64,000 nucleotides of DNA from Coniferiporia sulphurascens. Taxonomy: Eukaryota > Basidiomycota > Agaricomycetes > Hymenochaetales > Hymenochaetaceae. This document shows, one piece after another, positions 1 to 12,355 of this stretch; position 1 is the first letter of the stretch, and each line of letters begins with the position of its first letter. The DNA lies in the NCBI GenBank assembly GCA_002794785.1, contig NBBA01000016.1, forward strand, positions 620,001-684,000, written 5' to 3'. Both the position numbers and the translations under genes were made by a program. The notes under the pieces were generated by a model. It was not told the origin of the DNA. It worked only from the letters and a program-made list of their open reading frames with translations, and ran no database searches.

Positions 1-32
1 TCACGTGATGATACCTGAGCTCGCTACCGCAG

Positions 33-2308
33 ATCAGGGAGTTCAGGAAGATCGAGAAGAAGATCCGCGCTATTCAAGGTGGCGCGCAGTTGATGGATGC
101 GCTTGAGGCGCTAAGTGAAGCAGCCAGAGATTCCATCTGCAAGGGTAAGTCTGAGGCTCTTTTGAGTGTCCATGACCACACCGGCTTCTCTGGGACTCAC
201 GATAGCGCACACACCCGACATTACTCCCATGACATTTCTCTCATTTCAAAAAGCAAGCGTCATGCTACTCAAGGCATTCGAAAAACTCGGGGAGGGTATT
301 AAGGATAAGCACCTCGAACCGCTGTACGGAATAATGTGGTTTTGCTTCGTTAGTGCAGATTTTGGATTCTAGTCTAACCATTCGTTGACGCATATCGGCT
401 GTTGTATAGGGGAAACAGTCTGAAAGCATAACTAAGTGAGTTGGACATGTGTCAGAACGATTCACATTCAAAGATTTGGTCGGATAATTACAATTATCAC
501 AGACGAGAAATACCTACATTATGTCTTGATCTCAAAGAACACATAGACAACGCCACCAAGGGCCTGTCGGAAGTTGTCGAGTCAGGTAGGAGAAAGAGTC
601 AAGCTGTCTGTCTAAAACTACCTAATACTCTATAACTTACCACTTCCTCCTCTTTAGAGCTCCCTGAATTTCTGAAAGCGCGAGAGAAGGCTCTAAGCAT
701 AGATTACAATAATATGTTGACTGCTGCTACGTTTTTCTCCGCTGTCACCGCGACGACGTTGCAGCTCTCCTACTCTTATAACATGAGCACACGGGCGTCA
801 CTCGGAGTAGCAGTCAATACATTTTGGCTCGTAGCGCTCGTGTTTAGCACTGCGTCCAGCCTCAACAGTCTGGTTGGGCTTACGTGGTACCAGAAGTCAG
901 TTCTTTTTTCAATCTGTTTTGCGCGTCCCATGTAAAAAGGGAAGCTGACGTTCTGCGTTTGCTTATGTGCACAGGATACGATGGGAACAGTTACTGCCGG
1001 ATTGGGTGAAGCTGTGGATCGAGTATGGACCGACAATCTCTCTCGCCGTCGCATCAATAGCATTCTCTGCCGGGTTGTCCCTCTTTGCATTCTCGTCCTC
1101 GCAAGTGCGTGTCTATCCTGCTCCGTCCATTGAGAGTTGGAGACGTACGTATCCGCTGATTCCTGCTACCCTTCCTCTTGCATTACGCTATGGCCCGCGA
1201 TTGGATATCGTCTAAATCGCACACGACACCTTGCGCGGATGCTCTCCAGCACATCATCACCTCAGCCTTGACGGCGACCTTCACCACCGCACACGCTGTC
1301 GCGCTATTCACACCCATGTGCTTGTACAGCCCAAATTCAATTAGTCGCTTCCTTTTGGAAGCCTTTACAAAATCGCTCAGGCCCTTCAACTATTTAAGGG
1401 AAGTCTGTCTTAGACGCTGGTATCTGCGTAAGGTGTCGCGACAGGACAGAGGCCTTGTGGACGATTTTATGCGTTACAGAAACTGGACCAAGGCGAATGT
1501 CATCGCCGCTCAATGCGAACTTGAGAAGGACAGGGCACGCGAAAGGAAGTCGGAATCAGAGACAGTGCCTAACGCAGCCCCATCGTCTACGGGAAATGCT
1601 ATCCCGGACCCGAATTCTAGACTGATTGGAGTGATTAAAAGGAAGATAAAAAAGGCATGGATGTTTGCGCGCTCCGTCGTTGCGTGGCCCAATACCCGCC
1701 GGCCAGATTGGCTGACGTTTCGCCGGCGCAAGGCCAGTGCCACCCAGGAGCCCAACAACACGGAACAAGTACATGATATGGACGAAAAGGTGGCTATGAG
1801 AAGCAAACTGGAGCATGACGTAGAGTCCCAAGGAGATACTGGGCAGCCGGAAGTGCAGAATCCTATCGTAACAGGGTCCCAGAGCACTGCGCCATTCCAG
1901 GGGCCACGAACTCCGAATCTCGATGCTACCGCTCCCGATCAGAGTGTAGATATTGCTGCCAGAGAATCGAGCGAGGATACCGATCGCAGTTTTGACACTC
2001 ATCCGACCCTGGAGTCGGCGAAAGAGCCTGTTGCGACCACGTCGTCTACGACAAACCCTATTCCTGGCCTGGGTTCACGCCTTAAGGTTCAAAATTCGGA
2101 CAACGATCTCGTGGACGTCGAAAGGCAAGAGACGGACGCTCCTAGGAGGTTAAATCAACTACAGGAAGACGAACCAAAACCCCCTTCAAATTGTTCTGTG
2201 CGAGAACGTGCTGAAGAAAATAACGTCGGCATGTCTAATTTTGCTTCCGAGGTTGGGTGCGGACACGAGGGAATCGTACAAGAGGGCCGTCCCTCTGATC
2301 AGGATTAG
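33..2308 (+). CDS. Four-TM membrane protein of a local tandem family, copy 1 (5' end outside window)
   Basis: I do not recognise a named family. Supported exons are 33-144 and 206-348 (amphipathic helical segments), one around 441-571, one from 654 to about 892 after the acceptor at 652-653, one starting at 975, and a last one from about 1249 to the stop at 2308. Four hydrophobic segments lie near nt 714-775, 794-880, 1030-1100 and 1257-1330. A basic juxtamembrane patch and a polar, Pro/Ser/Thr/Glu-rich tail of about 300 residues follow. The last exon is open to its stop. Copies 2 and 3 downstream keep the same intron positions, including a GTCAGT donor after the conserved WYQK motif, which supports the model. 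The junction near 350-440 is unresolved. The order of membrane segments resembles the basidiomycete DUF6535 type, but that is only an impression. Function unknown; of the three copies this one shows no lesion inside the window. Confidence 0.7.
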
Positions 2309-3259
2309 ATTGATTAGAAGCGCAATTGTTGAGGGAGGGACCGGCGTAACACGTTATGAGTAATGTTTAGCGGATATGGTGGTGCCTGATTTAGTACCGC
2401 GATCTTGACAATCGCGGACTGCTGGCTGACGTTACTATGTAATATTTGATACGGCGCACACCGTAAAACACGGATTTCATGATATAAACTCACCCCGTTA
2501 GTTCATCTATTTGGTCTCTAAGTCTCTGAATCATCCTCCTAAGGGTTTCGACATGAAGACGTGGACGCCGTATCGAAAAGGAATCTGACGTTTCCAGTGT
2601 AATAATTAATACCTCCAAAAACGTGGGGATAAAATGTACGCGAAAGATCTAGAGCGAGACTTCACTCTTGAGTACCGCAGTACCACTACCGTGACCTTCT
2701 CTACATTTCCCCTTCAGGTATTTGGTCTCGGAGAGACTCCGCTTAAAGACAGGTAAGTGTTGCGGATTTGGATTGGGGAGACCCTGGTCTAGACCCGAAG
2801 ACCTTAATGAACCTAGACCAAATAAGAAAATCCCGACGCGGACATCGAAAGTGGGTCTATGCCACAATTGCCGAGCGCGGTGAAGACTTTATCGGCAACA
2901 GATGATCAACCACGGCTTGATCTGCACAGGCGTCGATCTTAATTTAACTTCAGCGATTTACGCGCTCATACTACTTCTTTTGGATTATTTTAAACGCTCA
3001 TCGACGTTGCATGCGATATTCACCACGAGTTAAGGCCTCACAATCACTTGATATAGAAGTTTGGAAAAAGATAGAAACTGAGGCAGGCAGTTGCCCACGC
3101 ACAAGCGCCGTGCCTTCGGATACTAAACAGCGTAGGACCCCGCTTCTTTCGGTCTCGCACTGCTTTCTTTCTTCCCCTACACCCTACACATTGCACCTCC
3201 CTCTCTGTATCCCCACTCGCTTAATCTACTCTGGGTCTTCGTCAGAATACATCGTTATT
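2309..3259. other. Intergenic region between family copies 1 and 2
   Basis: No gene seen. The first 250 bases hold the conserved downstream block of the family, including the hairpin at 2397-2417. The stretch after about 3000 is probably the promoter and leader of copy 2. Confidence 0.6.
2397..2417 (+). promoter_or_regulatory. Conserved 3' hairpin of the tandem family
   Basis: A perfect 7-bp inverted repeat, CCGCGAT (2397-2403) and ATCGCGG (2411-2417), with a 7-nt loop, lies about 90 bases after the copy 1 stop. Copy 2 has the same element at 6576-6597 with one stem mismatch. In copy 3, near 10855-10875, the left arm is kept but the right arm has decayed. The position suggests a 3' UTR element or 3'-end signal; that role is inference. 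Confidence 0.45.
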
Positions 3260-6200
3260 ATGAGCGAAGCAGGAAAAGCACAAGATGGAGCAGAGCAGCC
3301 CGGTGAGTGTCCTCCTTGAGCTCATCTCGTCGCCCCAATATTCAGACACGCAAAGTGGGTGTTAGCGGGCGCAAACAGCCCGAATTGACAGATGAAGAGC
3401 AAACATTCCTCATGACACTGTATCGTGTGCTTCCCAAGCTGGTCAGCGGGCTCGAGATGTCCACTGATAGTCGTAAGTTGAGCCAACTTTGGTCCTCATC
3501 AATCTCTGAATAATTGTGGCCACATTTAATCTCATCATTACCAGCTCATGATTCAGCACCAGGTCCAAATAAGAAGGGTTTGTTGTAACTCACGTCTGTT
3601 GTCGTCGAGCCAACCGTACTCTTCAGAAAGCCAGGAAGGACCTAATTTGGGCAGAAACCGAAGAGTGCAACTCGCAGAGGCCAGTGAGTAATTTGTTTGT
3701 GATTGTGGAACTGTATGCACCTGACGAGCGCGGCGCTTAACTTCTGTACACGCATCCCTGCAGAGCGGAAGTTAAAAGTGTAAGTGCCCCTAGAAAGGGC
3801 TTCTCGCCAACACAAAGCTCACGTGCGTTTCCAGGGCTTGCATAGGCTTGCGTAATATAGTACGTCACCAAAGGTGTGTTCACGTGATGATGCCTAAGCT
3901 CGCTACTGCAGATCGACAAGTTCAAGGAGATCGAGACTTCTTAAAATCTACGCACGTTGTGGTAGATGATGAGGTGCAGTGGTGAAGTTCAGGCAAGGTG
4001 GGTTATCAGCATAAACCGATGTATTTCTAGGGTGAGACCAGCTCCCCTTATATACACGTTCTGTGAGCTAGTACTACTATAACTATCTAGCTCCTGTATC
4101 GTATGGCGTTATCATTGCGTTATCGTTCACTTAGTAAGGTGGTTGTTCATATGACCACGTACTATATTTATATCATTCGTTATATTTATTTAATAAGACT
4201 AGGATCTGCGCTCAGGCTGTTGAAGGTGGCATGCAGTTGATGGATGCGCTTCTGGAGGTACAAAAAGTAGCCGACTTTTCCATCTACCGGAGTAAGTCTG
4301 AGGCTCTTTTGAGTGTCCATGACCACACCGGCTTCTCTGAAACCCATGATAGTGAACACACTCGAGGATATTCGCACGATGTTTCGCTCATTTAAAAAAG
4401 CAAGCGACATGCTAATCAAAGCATTCAAAAATCTCGGGGAGGGTTTTATTAAAGACAAGCACCTCGCACCGCTCATGAAACTATCTGGTTCTTGCTTCCA
4501 AGTCGTTAGTGCGGAATTCTGATTCTGATCCAATCATTCATTGACGCGTATTGACTGTTTTATAGTGGAAACATCAAGAGAGCTTAGATGAGTGAGTTGG
4601 ACATATGTCCGAGCGAGCCTTCAGTATTCACATTCAAGACTTTGTGGTCGGATAATTCCAATTATCACAGACGAGAACTACCTAAATTATATTTAGATCT
4701 CAAAGAACACATAGACAACGTCACCAAGGGCCTGACGGAAGTTTTCGAGTCAGGTGAGAGAAAGAGTCCAGCCGTTTGCCTGAAACTACCTAATGCTCCA
4801 CAACTTACCACTTCCTCCTCTCTAAGAACTCCCTGAATTTCTGAAAGCGCGAGAGAGGGCTCTAAGCATAGATTACAATAATATGTTGACAGCCGCAACA
4901 TTCTTCTCCGCAGTCACCGCGACGACGCTTCAACTCTCCTACGCTTACAACACGAACACACACGCGTCATTCGGAGTCACAGTCAATACATTATGGTTTG
5001 TAGCGCTCGTATTCAGCACTGCGTCTAGCCTCAACGGTCTTGTCTGGCTCACCTGGTACCAGAAGTCAGTTCCTTTTTAATTCGTTTCGCGCGTTCCACG
5101 TAAAAAGGGAAGCTGACATTCTGCATTTGCTTATGTGCACAGGATACGATGGGAACAGTTACTGCCAGACTGGGTGGAGTTGTGGATCGAGTATGGACCC
5201 ACGGTCTCGCTTGCCGTCGCATCTGCGGCATTCTCTGCAGGGTTATGTCTCTTTGCATTCTCGTCCTCGCAAGTGCGTGGCTGTCCTGCTCCATCGACGA
5301 CTGTATCCGCTGATTGTTTCCCCATTTCTTTGACCTCCATTTGTCGTCCACAATGGCTCTGACTCGGGTATGACCTAAATCGCATACGACCCCATCCGCA
5401 ACGTAATCCAGCACACCATCACCTCGGCCTTGACGGTGACCTTCACTGTCGCACACGCTGTCGCGCTCTTCGCACCCCTGTGCCTGTACAGCCCAAATTC
5501 GATTAGTCGCTTCTTTTTGAAAGTCTTTATAACTAGCTATTGTAAGGAAGTCTGCCTTAGATGGTGGTATCTGCGTAAGGTGCCACGGCAGAAAAGGGTT
5601 CTTGTGGTTACACTTATACGTTTCGAAGGTGCCCCATGGTCAGAAGTGGTTAACATCTGCAAAAAATACGGCATCATTATTGCACAGACAGATACATTGT
5701 CGACAAGAGTTGTGGAGGAGATTAAAAGGGTGTGGTCGTCTGTACGCTCATCTGCGCGCTCCGTCATTGCGTGGCCCAGTACTCGCTGGCTTAATCGGCT
5801 GGCGCTTCGTCGGCGCAGGACCAGTGCTAGCGATGACACGGATCAAACACATGGGGCAGGTACGGGTTTTACTGAGCTAGACGAACTGGAGCGTGGCAAT
5901 GGACCCCATGAAGATTCCGGGGAGCCAGAAACGCAGATACCCACCGCAACAGAAGTACAGGTCATTGCACCATCCGACGATCCACAGACTCCGTTCCGCG
6001 AAATCACCGATCCCTACGGGGGTGCAGCCCTCGCTACCAAAGTACCAGGCAAAGAAGTGGGGCGTAGTCTTAACACCCCTTCGAATCCGGAGTCGACGAA
6101 AAAGCCTACCGCGGCTACATTCTCTACTGCAGATCGTATTACTGGCTCGGGATCGACAGCGGTGGTTTCGAATCCGGATAACGACCTCGAGAGCGGCGTG

Positions 6201-6407
6201 AGGCAAGCTGCAAGTACTTTTGGGAGGCCGGACACATCGCGGAAAGATGAACAGAAACACCCCTTTGATATATCCGCGCAAGAAGGCGTTGAAGCACATA
6301 TCATCGACGCGTCTAATCCTACGTCCAAGGTCGGGCGCAGGCGTAGGGTAACCTTCGAGGGAGACCGTCCTTCTACAGACGTTGAGGAGCCTGGCAATCT
6401 TAAATGA
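3260..6407 (+). pseudogene. Four-TM tandem family, copy 2, probably disrupted
   Basis: This is a full-length paralog of copy 1. Exon 1 starts at ATG 3260 and ends at 3302 before GTGAGT. Middle exons encode the helical region (about 3345-3474, 4208-4290, 4350-4510), the membrane segments (from about 4829 and 5143) and a last exon from about 5416 to the stop at 6407. Two lesions are visible. First, exon 1 ends in phase 1, but the acceptor before 3346 gives the conserved frame only in phase 0; copy 3 has one base fewer there. Second, a 257-bp insertion (3939-4195) with a 5-bp target duplication splits a helical exon that is continuous in copies 1 and 3. The membrane and tail exons are still open, so a shortened product from an internal start remains possible. 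Confidence 0.6.
3939..4195. mobile_element. 257-bp insertion with AGACT target duplication
   Basis: Copy 2 matches copies 1 and 3 up to AGACT at 3934-3938, then diverges. The match resumes right after a second AGACT at 4196-4200. Removing the insert restores a sequence collinear with copy 1. The insert is AT-rich with a TATATA-like stretch near 4050 and has no coding capacity. The 5-bp duplication suggests a solo LTR or short non-autonomous element; I could not assign the ends to a family. Confidence 0.65.
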
Positions 6408-7854
6408 TCGGAGCTGAGTGAATTGGGACGCCGGGACGGGGCGGGGGCGGGGATTATGAAGGGGGCATGCAGCACCCGTGTTCATCGGGGAAGGATACGG
6501 TGAGGGGACTAGCGTGGCGTATCTAGAGAAACGTCCGACAAATCATATTATTATGCTTGTTTTACGCTTGTTTTACCGCGATTTTTGACAATCGCCGACT
6601 GTTGACTCTATAATATTACGAGGTCACTGCAAGGCAAGTTCATGGAAGCGGGGATGCAGTACGACTCGGAGCATGACGTCGACGAGGCACGGGTAGGTGC
6701 GAAGATGTTGGAACCGCAGATAGTCATCGTAGTAGAAACCCTGGGTGCTGTGTCGTCTGGGAGCCTGTTATTCTGATGAGCGACGTTGCTACTCTCGACG
6801 AAGCAGGAAGACAGACAAGAGCTCGATACTCATGAAGCACCAGGTTTAGCATACGGACTACCGAGGCCATGTCGTCTACTCCAGGTCCTGGTCTTGGCGC
6901 GAGTTAGAGCCCGAAGGTTCTAGTTTCGAGCGTATGTTCTGGGTGGGCGTGTTAAAGGGCTTCGTACTTGCCACAGAGATCCCCAGAGTGAGGTCTAAAA
7001 GCAATCAACATGCTTCCAGACAGAAATCGGTGAACGGTCTGTCATTCGACAAGCTAGTCAGATGAGACATATGATAGGTGTTATCTGCACCTAGACAAAC
7101 AGGAGACGCAAGATTAGGAATTTCTATGACGAACGGCTGAGACCCAAACATTGCAAATGCACCGCTGATTCATAAGAGATTAGCTGAAATAGGCGCTCCG
7201 CGGATGCACGTCCCAGACTCGGAGTTTCGCTTGAAGGCACGTATTGACCTCGCCACGCACCGTGAAAAATGAGACTCTAACCGGAGAAAGCGCAAGGTTA
7301 GTTGCGTCTTTTGGGGTAAACACCCACTGGTAGATGAGAACCTAAAGACGAACGGTTTGACCGCTGGGGGGCGAAGCCCCTCCAGTTATCCGGTTACTAA
7401 GGGCTACCAAAAAGCTATATTAGTCAGCAGAAGCGTGGTGGCTGTATGCCCCCCGTGAGGACATGCTCCTACCTGTCTGTTGCATTGAAAGAAAGCCCCC
7501 GCTGAACTAGGATTAAGTATAGCATCGCCTCTCCACTGTGGGCTCCCCACATATATTAACATATTTTTCCTTGTCTTTCGGGTGATCACGGGGCAGCAGA
7601 GCGGACGGGGTGGACAGTGCGGGGCACTGCGGGCGGGATTCGGCTCCGGTCGACGGCTTCAAACGCACCTTCCCACGGACAAGCGGTGCACCTGAATCAT
7701 TTCTTTGGCCTTGCATTGCTTTCTCCCATACGCTCCACGCCACGCTCCCTCTTTGTAACTCCCCTCACCTGAGAATATATCGTCACCACTAGTGAAGCAG
7801 AGCAGGCACCAGACAGGCGCAGACTAGAGCGGCCCGGTAGTAAGTGTTCCCCTT
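6408..7854. other. Intergenic region between family copies 2 and 3
   Basis: No intact gene. It contains the 3' hairpin homologue at 6576-6597, the first copy of a duplicated block (6640-7360), and a probable promoter and leader for copy 3 from about 7400. Confidence 0.55.
6640..7360 (+). repeat. Duplicated block downstream of the tandem genes, copy a
   Basis: It aligns by eye, with substitutions and small indels, to 11335-12355. Shared landmarks include the stretches near 6715 and 11400, 6850 and 11560, 7080 and 11790, 7165 and 11942, and 7330 and 12325. The second copy has gained a 204-bp MITE. No open frame spans the block, so it is probably a decayed gene tail or spacer copied with the genes. 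Confidence 0.65.
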
Positions 7855-10649
7855 TTGAAGCTCACTTTATTGGCAAAAAATTCAGTAAATAAAGTGGATG
7901 TTAGCGGGAGCAAAAAGCTTGACTTGACGGAGGAAGAGCAAGAGTTCCTCAAAATGCTTTGTAGAGTCCTTCCCAAGCTGGTTAGCGGGCTCGAGGAGCC
8001 CACTAATAATGATGATTGTAAGTTGAGCCAACCTTAGCGATCTATTGCTGATTCTTGTCAATCACAATATATTTGTGGCCACGCGCCCAGCTTCACCATT
8101 GCTAGTCCAAGAGTCGACAGAGTCGACACCAAGTCTAGATGAGAAGGGTCCGTTATAACTCACGCAGCAGATGTTATTGAGCCAACCATCTTCTGCAGAA
8201 AGTCAAGAAGGACTTGATACCAACGGCAGTGACAGAGATAGCCTGAGAGAAGAACGGCTTCCCGAGGCACGTGCTAGTGAGTAATCTGTTTGTGACTGTT
8301 GTCACTGTATGCACCCGAGGAGTGCGGCGCTTGACTCCTGGACACGTATTCATATCATAGATCGTCAGTACTTTAAGTAAGTGCCTTTAGGGAGAACTTT
8401 TCGCGAACACAGAGCTCACATGCACTCCCAGCGCTAGGTCGCGTTTGGCTGATTCAGTGCGTCACCAAAGGGAAACACAAGTGATGATGCCTAAGCTCGC
8501 TACCGCAGATCCGCAAGTTCAGGAATATTGAGGGCAGGATTCGCGCAGTTGAAGGCGGCGCGCAGTTGATAGATGCACTCGTGGAGCTAGGAAAAGCTGT
8601 CAGAGGTAACATCTCTTTGAGTAAGTTTAAAGTTCTTTATAGTGTCCATGATCACATAGGCTTCCCTGGAACTCATGGAAGATGGGCAGCGTCCGGGACG
8701 CTTAACTCTTTTAAAGATGCAAGCTATATGCTATTCGAAGCATTCAAAAATATTAGGGAGGATATTTTCAAAGAAGAGCACCTCGCACCGCTCAAAAGTC
8801 TTGGAAATTTTTGCTGGGTAAGTGCAGAATCTAGTTTATCATTCAATGGCGCGTATCATCTGTCTCATAAAATGGACAAGTTTCATTATCTTCGTGAGTT
8901 AGACATGCGTCCGATCGATTCTTCTGCATTCGTATTTAATATTTCATCGTCCTTCGGACACCTCAGGCATAGAGGATCAGGAAGAAATTGAAATACTTCT
9001 GTCCCTTTGTATACACATGGACAATGTCACCTGGGGCCTGTCGCAAATTTTTGAATCATGTGAGAGCAAGAGTCTAGCCGTCTGTTTGAAGCTACTTGAT
9101 TTAGTACCACTTTCTCCGTTCTTAGCATTCCCTGAATTTCTAAAAGCGCGAGAGAAGGCTCAGAGCATAAATTTCAATAATATGTTAACTGCTGCAACAT
9201 TCTTCTCTGCTGTTACGGCGACAACGCTTCAGCTCTCCTATGCTTATAACACAAATCCACACGCTTCATTCGGAGTCGCAGTCAATACCTTATGGCTGGT
9301 AGCGCTCGTATTCAGCACCGCGTCCAGCCTTAATAGTCTGGTTGGGCTCACGTGGTACCAGAAGTCAGCTCTTTTTCATATCCTGTTTCATACTTTTCAA
9401 TGCTTCATTTAATGAAAAAGAGAGCTGAAGCTATGTAAACGCTTATGCGCACAGGATGCGGCGGATCAAAGTATTGCCGGACTGGGTGAAGCTGTGGTTC
9501 GAGAATGGGCCAACGATCTCGCTTGCCATCGCATCTGCAGCATTCTCCGCCGGATTATGTCTCTTTGCTCTTTCGTCCTCGCAAGTACGTTCTATCTCTC
9601 TGTCCATTGGGAGCCGGCGGTGGATGCATTAACTAATTGTTGCCCCACTTCTTTGACCTCCATCTTTGGTCCGCGATGGCTCTGGCTTGGGTGTGATCTA
9701 AATCGCACACGGCGCCGTGTGCAATATACTCCAGCATACCATCACCACGACCCTAACGGCAGCCTTCACCGCCGCACACGCTATCGCGCTCTTCGCACCC
9801 CTGTGCCTGTACAGCCCGAATCGACTCAGTCGCTTTTTTTTGGATGTCTTTACAATGTCCTTCATGATCAGGTATTGTAAAAAATGGTGGTACTTGCGCA
9901 AGGTACCGCGGCAGGACAGGGCTGATGTGGTTGAAATGATGCAATTGCTAAACGACTCCTGATCCAATGTGAATACCGTCTACGGGATATACAAGGTCGA
10001 TAAGGCACGGACAGCTAAATCGTCTACGGGAGTTACAGAGTATAATAAAAAGACGTGGACATCTGCACTCTCGTCTGCACGCTCCACAGTTGGGGGGCTC
10101 ATTACTCGCTGTTCACATTGGCTAGTACTTTTTCTGCGTAGGGTCCGTGATATCAAGGAGTCGGGCGACATTGAACAAACACCTGAGGCACATGCGAAGG
10201 TGGTTACGCCGGGCGAACTGGAACGTGGCAACGGATTCCGGGAACATGCTGGGGAGCCAGAAATGCAGATACCTATCGTAACAGAGGATCAAGGCATTAC
10301 ACCGTCCGAGAGGCCACGAATTTCGATTCCCAATGTTACCAAGCCCGAAGAAAACGCAGCCCTTGCTGCTAAGGGGCCGGGCGAGGAGGTTAGTCGCGGT
10401 TGTGACACCTCTTCAAACCCGGAGTCGACAGAAGAGCCTATTGCAATCACATCGTCTACAGCAGATCCTATTCCTGGCCCAAGTTCAATTCAGACGGTTC
10501 AAAATACGGACAATGGCGTGAGGCAAGAGACGGACGCTCTTGGGAGGTCGAACACATCGCAGGAAGCGGAATCGGGACCCCCCTTCGATCGTTCCGCGCA
10601 AGAAGATATTGAAGTACATAACATCCACACGTCTAATCTTGAAAGTTGA
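7855..10649 (+). pseudogene. Four-TM tandem family, copy 3, probably a pseudogene
   Basis: It matches copies 1 and 2 through all regions: an N-terminal acidic helix (about 7890-8018), a helical region (8514-8810), membrane segments (about 9180-9360, 9457-9585 and 9733-9810) and a polar tail to 10649. The position equivalent to the copy 2 start codon (near 7790) is not ATG, and the first donor is altered. An in-frame TGA at 9960-9962 separates the membrane part from the tail, which continues in the same frame. The tail also ends early relative to copy 2 after a frameshift near 10640. It could still make a protein ending after the fourth membrane segment. The pattern fits recent tandem duplication followed by decay. 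Confidence 0.6.
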
Positions 10650-11320
10650 GCGCAAACGCGAGGCAGCCTTCGAGGGCCGTCCATCTGCAAACGTCGTAAG
10701 CCCCGGTAGTCTCAAGTGATCGGGGTTGCGTGAATTTGGGTGGCCGGCAGCGGAGAAACATAAGGCTCCTGAGGGGGGGGATTCATCGCGAAAGGTCATG
10801 TTGGGAAGACCAGCGTAGCGTATATGAAGAAATGTCAAGATATTATTGTGCTTTTTACCGCGATTTTGGAAACACTGGCTGTTGATTCGACTATATAATA
10901 TTTAGAAGTTTTACAAACGATATGGATTTCATAACAAACTCACCTCACTAATTTCTGTCCGGCTAGACTCTATATCATCCTTCCATATCTTCAACGTAAA
11001 GGTCTACATGGGCATCACGTCGTCACTTTGAAAAACATTTGAATCCTACAGCTTGACTGTTTATGAGTATATACCAACGGAGTAACCGAAAGATTACAGA
11101 CTGGCGCTGCCTTTACCATTGCACACAACATCACGCTCTTTGCACTTGTGCTCCTGCACGACCGGAGCCGGCTTCAGATTTACTGCCCGCACTCTTTAAA
11201 ACGACACGGCAGCTTTCGGTCTCTAAGTCTGCGCAAGACTCGTCAGGGCTTGGGTCCGCACAGGATCCACATAGGACGTTAGGACTCGAGCTACTGGGGA
11301 ACATGCCAGTGTAGAGCAGG
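10650..11320 (+). pseudogene. Relic of a fourth family member
   Basis: The stretch near 11095-11165 resembles the fourth membrane-segment exon of the neighbouring copies (compare 1270-1330) but is frame-broken and followed by unrelated short frames. The sequence at 10850-11030 resembles the 3' region after copy 1 (2395-2560). It is best read as a decayed family fragment joined to the duplicated block that follows. Confidence 0.45.
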
Positions 11321-11334
11321 CGCATGGAGTGGGA

Positions 11335-12355
11335 ACGGAAGTGAAAATGCAGTACTAACTAAAGCACGACATCGAGGCGCAGGTAGCGAATGCAGGGACG
11401 CTGGAACTGCAGACAGTCATAGTAGCAGAAGACCTAGGTTCTGTGTCGACTAGAGAGCCTGCTATTCTTACGGGCGATGTTGCTAAGCCCAACGAAAGTG
11501 TCCAAGAACAGGAAAGGAAGATAGACGAGGGTTCGATACTCATGAAGCACCGAGATTAGCACACGGACTATCGTGGCCATGTCGCCTACGTCGGAACCTG
11601 GTCCCGGCATAAGTTTGAGCTCGACGTTTCGAAACTCGGACGTAAGCCCTGAGAGTTCGTGCTAGAGGGCTTCACACTTGCTGTAGCAGGATTCTGCGAG
11701 CGATCTGAGCAATCGACATGCTTCCAGACGGAAGGTGATGTAGGATTTGTTATTCGACAAGCCGGTCAAATGAGACGTATAATAGGTGTTATCTGCACCT
11801 AGACGGCAAGGAGACGCAAATTGAGGATTGGGTCCCGAACTGCCGAGACTCTTCGTTAGAGAGTGCGCACTGCACCGTAGCCGTTGAGTAAGACGCATGG
11901 TTCATTCAGACAACGGGGGCATTAAATTGCAAACAAACCTCTGATTCATTAGGTATTAGTTGCATTAGGCAATCCGCAGGTACGCGCACTGTTTCAACCT
12001 TGCTTGACGACACCTACAGTCGAACCTCCCATAATGGATGCCTGATTTTTTTGAAAAAACTCAAGTAGAAAATGAAGGCTTCGTCTGGGGTCTGATGGGG
12101 ACTTTAACTTGTGTAGAGATATATTTACTTACGAATGGAGCTGCACATTAACTGCCCGAAAGATACTGAAATACTGCAGGGAAAATATTTAGATTTTATC
12201 CGTTATGGGAGGTTCGACTGTATTAAATTTCGCGATGGTGAACAATGACAGCAGGAGCTCTCGCGCAAGACACAGACCAGAAAAAGCGCGGGGTCAGTTG
12301 AGTCGTTTTGCACTAGACATGCAGATGAGAACCCAAAGGCGGACGGTTTGATTCG
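11335..12355 (+). repeat. Duplicated block, copy b, carrying a MITE
   Basis: This is the partner of 6640-7360. It is longer mainly because of the inserted MITE at 12017-12220. No coding frame runs through it. Confidence 0.65.
12017..12220. mobile_element. Tc1/mariner-type MITE with TA target duplication
   Basis: A 204-bp element begins CAGTCGAACCTCCCATAA and ends with the inverted complement of the same sequence. The inverted repeats are about 22 bp with one mismatch, flanked by TA on both sides (12015-12016 and 12221-12222). No ORF. TA duplication and this type of terminal repeat fit a pogo/Tc1-mariner non-autonomous element. It interrupts the duplicated block. A single similar end lies at 37761. 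Confidence 0.85.
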
